Shown: positions 60,704-61,277 of the stretch, piece by piece | Layout: every line of letters starts with the position of its first letter | Numbering within the stretch: the first letter of the stretch is position 1 | DNA from: Leucogyrophana mollusca | Lineage: Eukaryota > Basidiomycota > Agaricomycetes > Boletales | Assembly (NCBI GenBank): GCA_021014945.1 | Contig: MU266495.1 | Coordinates: forward strand, 1 to 61,277 | Direction: 5' to 3' | Length of the DNA stretch: 61,277 nt | Notes under the pieces: generated by a model | What the model was told of the DNA's origin: nothing | Databases searched by the model: none | The model's input: only the letters and a program-made list of their open reading frames with translations | Made by a program: the position numbers and the translations under genes

Positions 60704-60883
60704 CTAACATATGTTATGGATCCGATGATGATCCAGATAGTACTTGAATTTTTCATTGATCCCGTGCTCGTCTTCAAGATTCTCTCGAGGTTCCCACGTA
60801 TTCTCTTCACGCGGCAGTCCTTTCCACTTTACCAAATATTCCGTCTTTCCTCGATGTTCCCTATCATCCAACACCGCTTCCAC
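60704..60883 (-). pseudogene. Chromodomain fragment of a Ty3/gypsy integrase
   Basis: The 59-codon frame reads [40 protein letters not shown] and so on to HHRIHNIC and a stop at 60704. It has the chromodomain core (YLVKWKG..., ...ENTWEP.ENL). An in-frame TGA lies directly upstream (60884-60886), and nothing like integrase or reverse transcriptase follows beyond 60900, so the element is truncated. Chromodomains at the integrase C-terminus steer insertion to certain chromatin. Confidence 0.85.
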
Positions 60884-61021
60884 TCACCTGAGTGGCACCG
60901 GTAGCATTACTAATTAGGAACGTTACCACATTTGCTTCCTCGTTGCTAATTAGTATGGTTTATCTGCGCACCAGCAAACCAGCAATTGCACTGGCAATTA
61001 GCAGTGACTTGTGAGGCCGTT

Positions 61022-61100
61022 TCCCAGTCGCATAAGATAATCTATAATCTATAGATAATGCTTTTATCTCCAGATTAATCTATAATAGATTATCTAAGCA
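61022..61100. repeat. AT-rich imperfect palindromes
   Basis: agataatctataatctatag and, further right, aatctataatagattatct form an imperfect inverted repeat with internal tatag palindromes. The block is strongly AT-rich beside GC-rich DNA and could be a MITE-like or other transposon end. Confidence 0.6.
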
Positions 61101-61154
61101 GGCTTATCAGTTATCTTGCTTGTCATTGCTCCCGAACTCTCCCCGACAGGTCCC

Positions 61155-61214
61155 GTTAGTTAGGGGGGAGCGAGCCCGAGCGAAGTTAGTTAGGGGGGAG
61201 CGAGCCGAGCGAAG
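61155..61214. repeat. Two tandem copies of a 30-bp repeat
   Basis: gttagttaggggggagcgag followed by c(c)cgagcgaa occurs at 61155 and again at 61185, then grades into gcgaggcgagcgac. Such GC-rich short arrays are often at edges of fungal transposable elements; none is identified here. Confidence 0.7.
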
Positions 61215-61277
61215 CGAGGCGAGCGACCCGGTACTACTAGACTGAAGAATGCGATACCCAAACTCCTCTTGCTGACA

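Noticed and set aside
61022..61100. AT-rich hairpin as a transcription terminator
   Set aside because: Eukaryotic context, no gene ends beside it, and it adjoins transposon debris, so a transposon origin is more likely.

Overview
The window is nuclear DNA of a filamentous basidiomycete, most likely an Agaricomycete. The evidence is dense genes split by many 45-60 nt GT-AG introns, basidiomycete-type P450s, F-box proteins, a DUF6533 membrane protein, a TKL kinase joined to Sho1-type SH3 domains, and a chromovirus retroelement relic at the right edge. No rRNA, tRNA, CRISPR or prokaryote-like operon was seen. All coordinates of spliced genes are spans from start to stop codon.

Layout. (1) 1-2308: housekeeping pair, the 3' end of a Ubp3/USP10-type deubiquitinase and a convergent Rrp7 ribosome-assembly gene. 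(2) 3.4-26 kb: an accessory block with a broken P450, a DUF6533 membrane protein, an MFS transporter, a gutted TFIIIC WD40-subunit relic, two convergent P450s, an atypical SDR, an F-box protein, an SH3-domain relic and a broken epoxide hydrolase. It looks like oxidative metabolism or detoxification with high gene turnover; no PKS, NRPS or terpene synthase was seen. (3) 26.8-29.1 kb: a CHAT-domain protein with an intact His/Cys dyad. (4) 29.6-34.8 kb: the Skn7 response-regulator transcription factor, with a 1.5 kb intron inside its HSF domain, followed by about 4 kb without a convincing gene. (5) 38.8-44.5 kb: an F-box protein, then a TKL kinase carrying a tandem array of three Sho1-type SH3 modules. 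(6) 44.8-56 kb: housekeeping block with Scd6/Lsm14, a basic-region protein, adenylosuccinate synthase, Cox16, Vps11 and a RidA-family protein. (7) 56-60.4 kb: a large membrane-anchored double amidohydrolase whose start codon lies about 50 bp from the end of a candidate LTR. (8) 60.4-61.3 kb: the retroelement relic (LTR, polypurine tract, chromodomain) abutting AT-rich palindromes and a 30-bp tandem repeat.

The most notable points are the kinase-SH3 array with a decayed copy 18 kb away, two introns of one Scd6 gene sharing a ~100 bp element, three decayed genes (P450, TFIIIC subunit, epoxide hydrolase) in one 23 kb block, and the LTR placed directly upstream of the amidohydrolase. Introns were worked out by eye from reading frame and splice signals, so small exons may be off.
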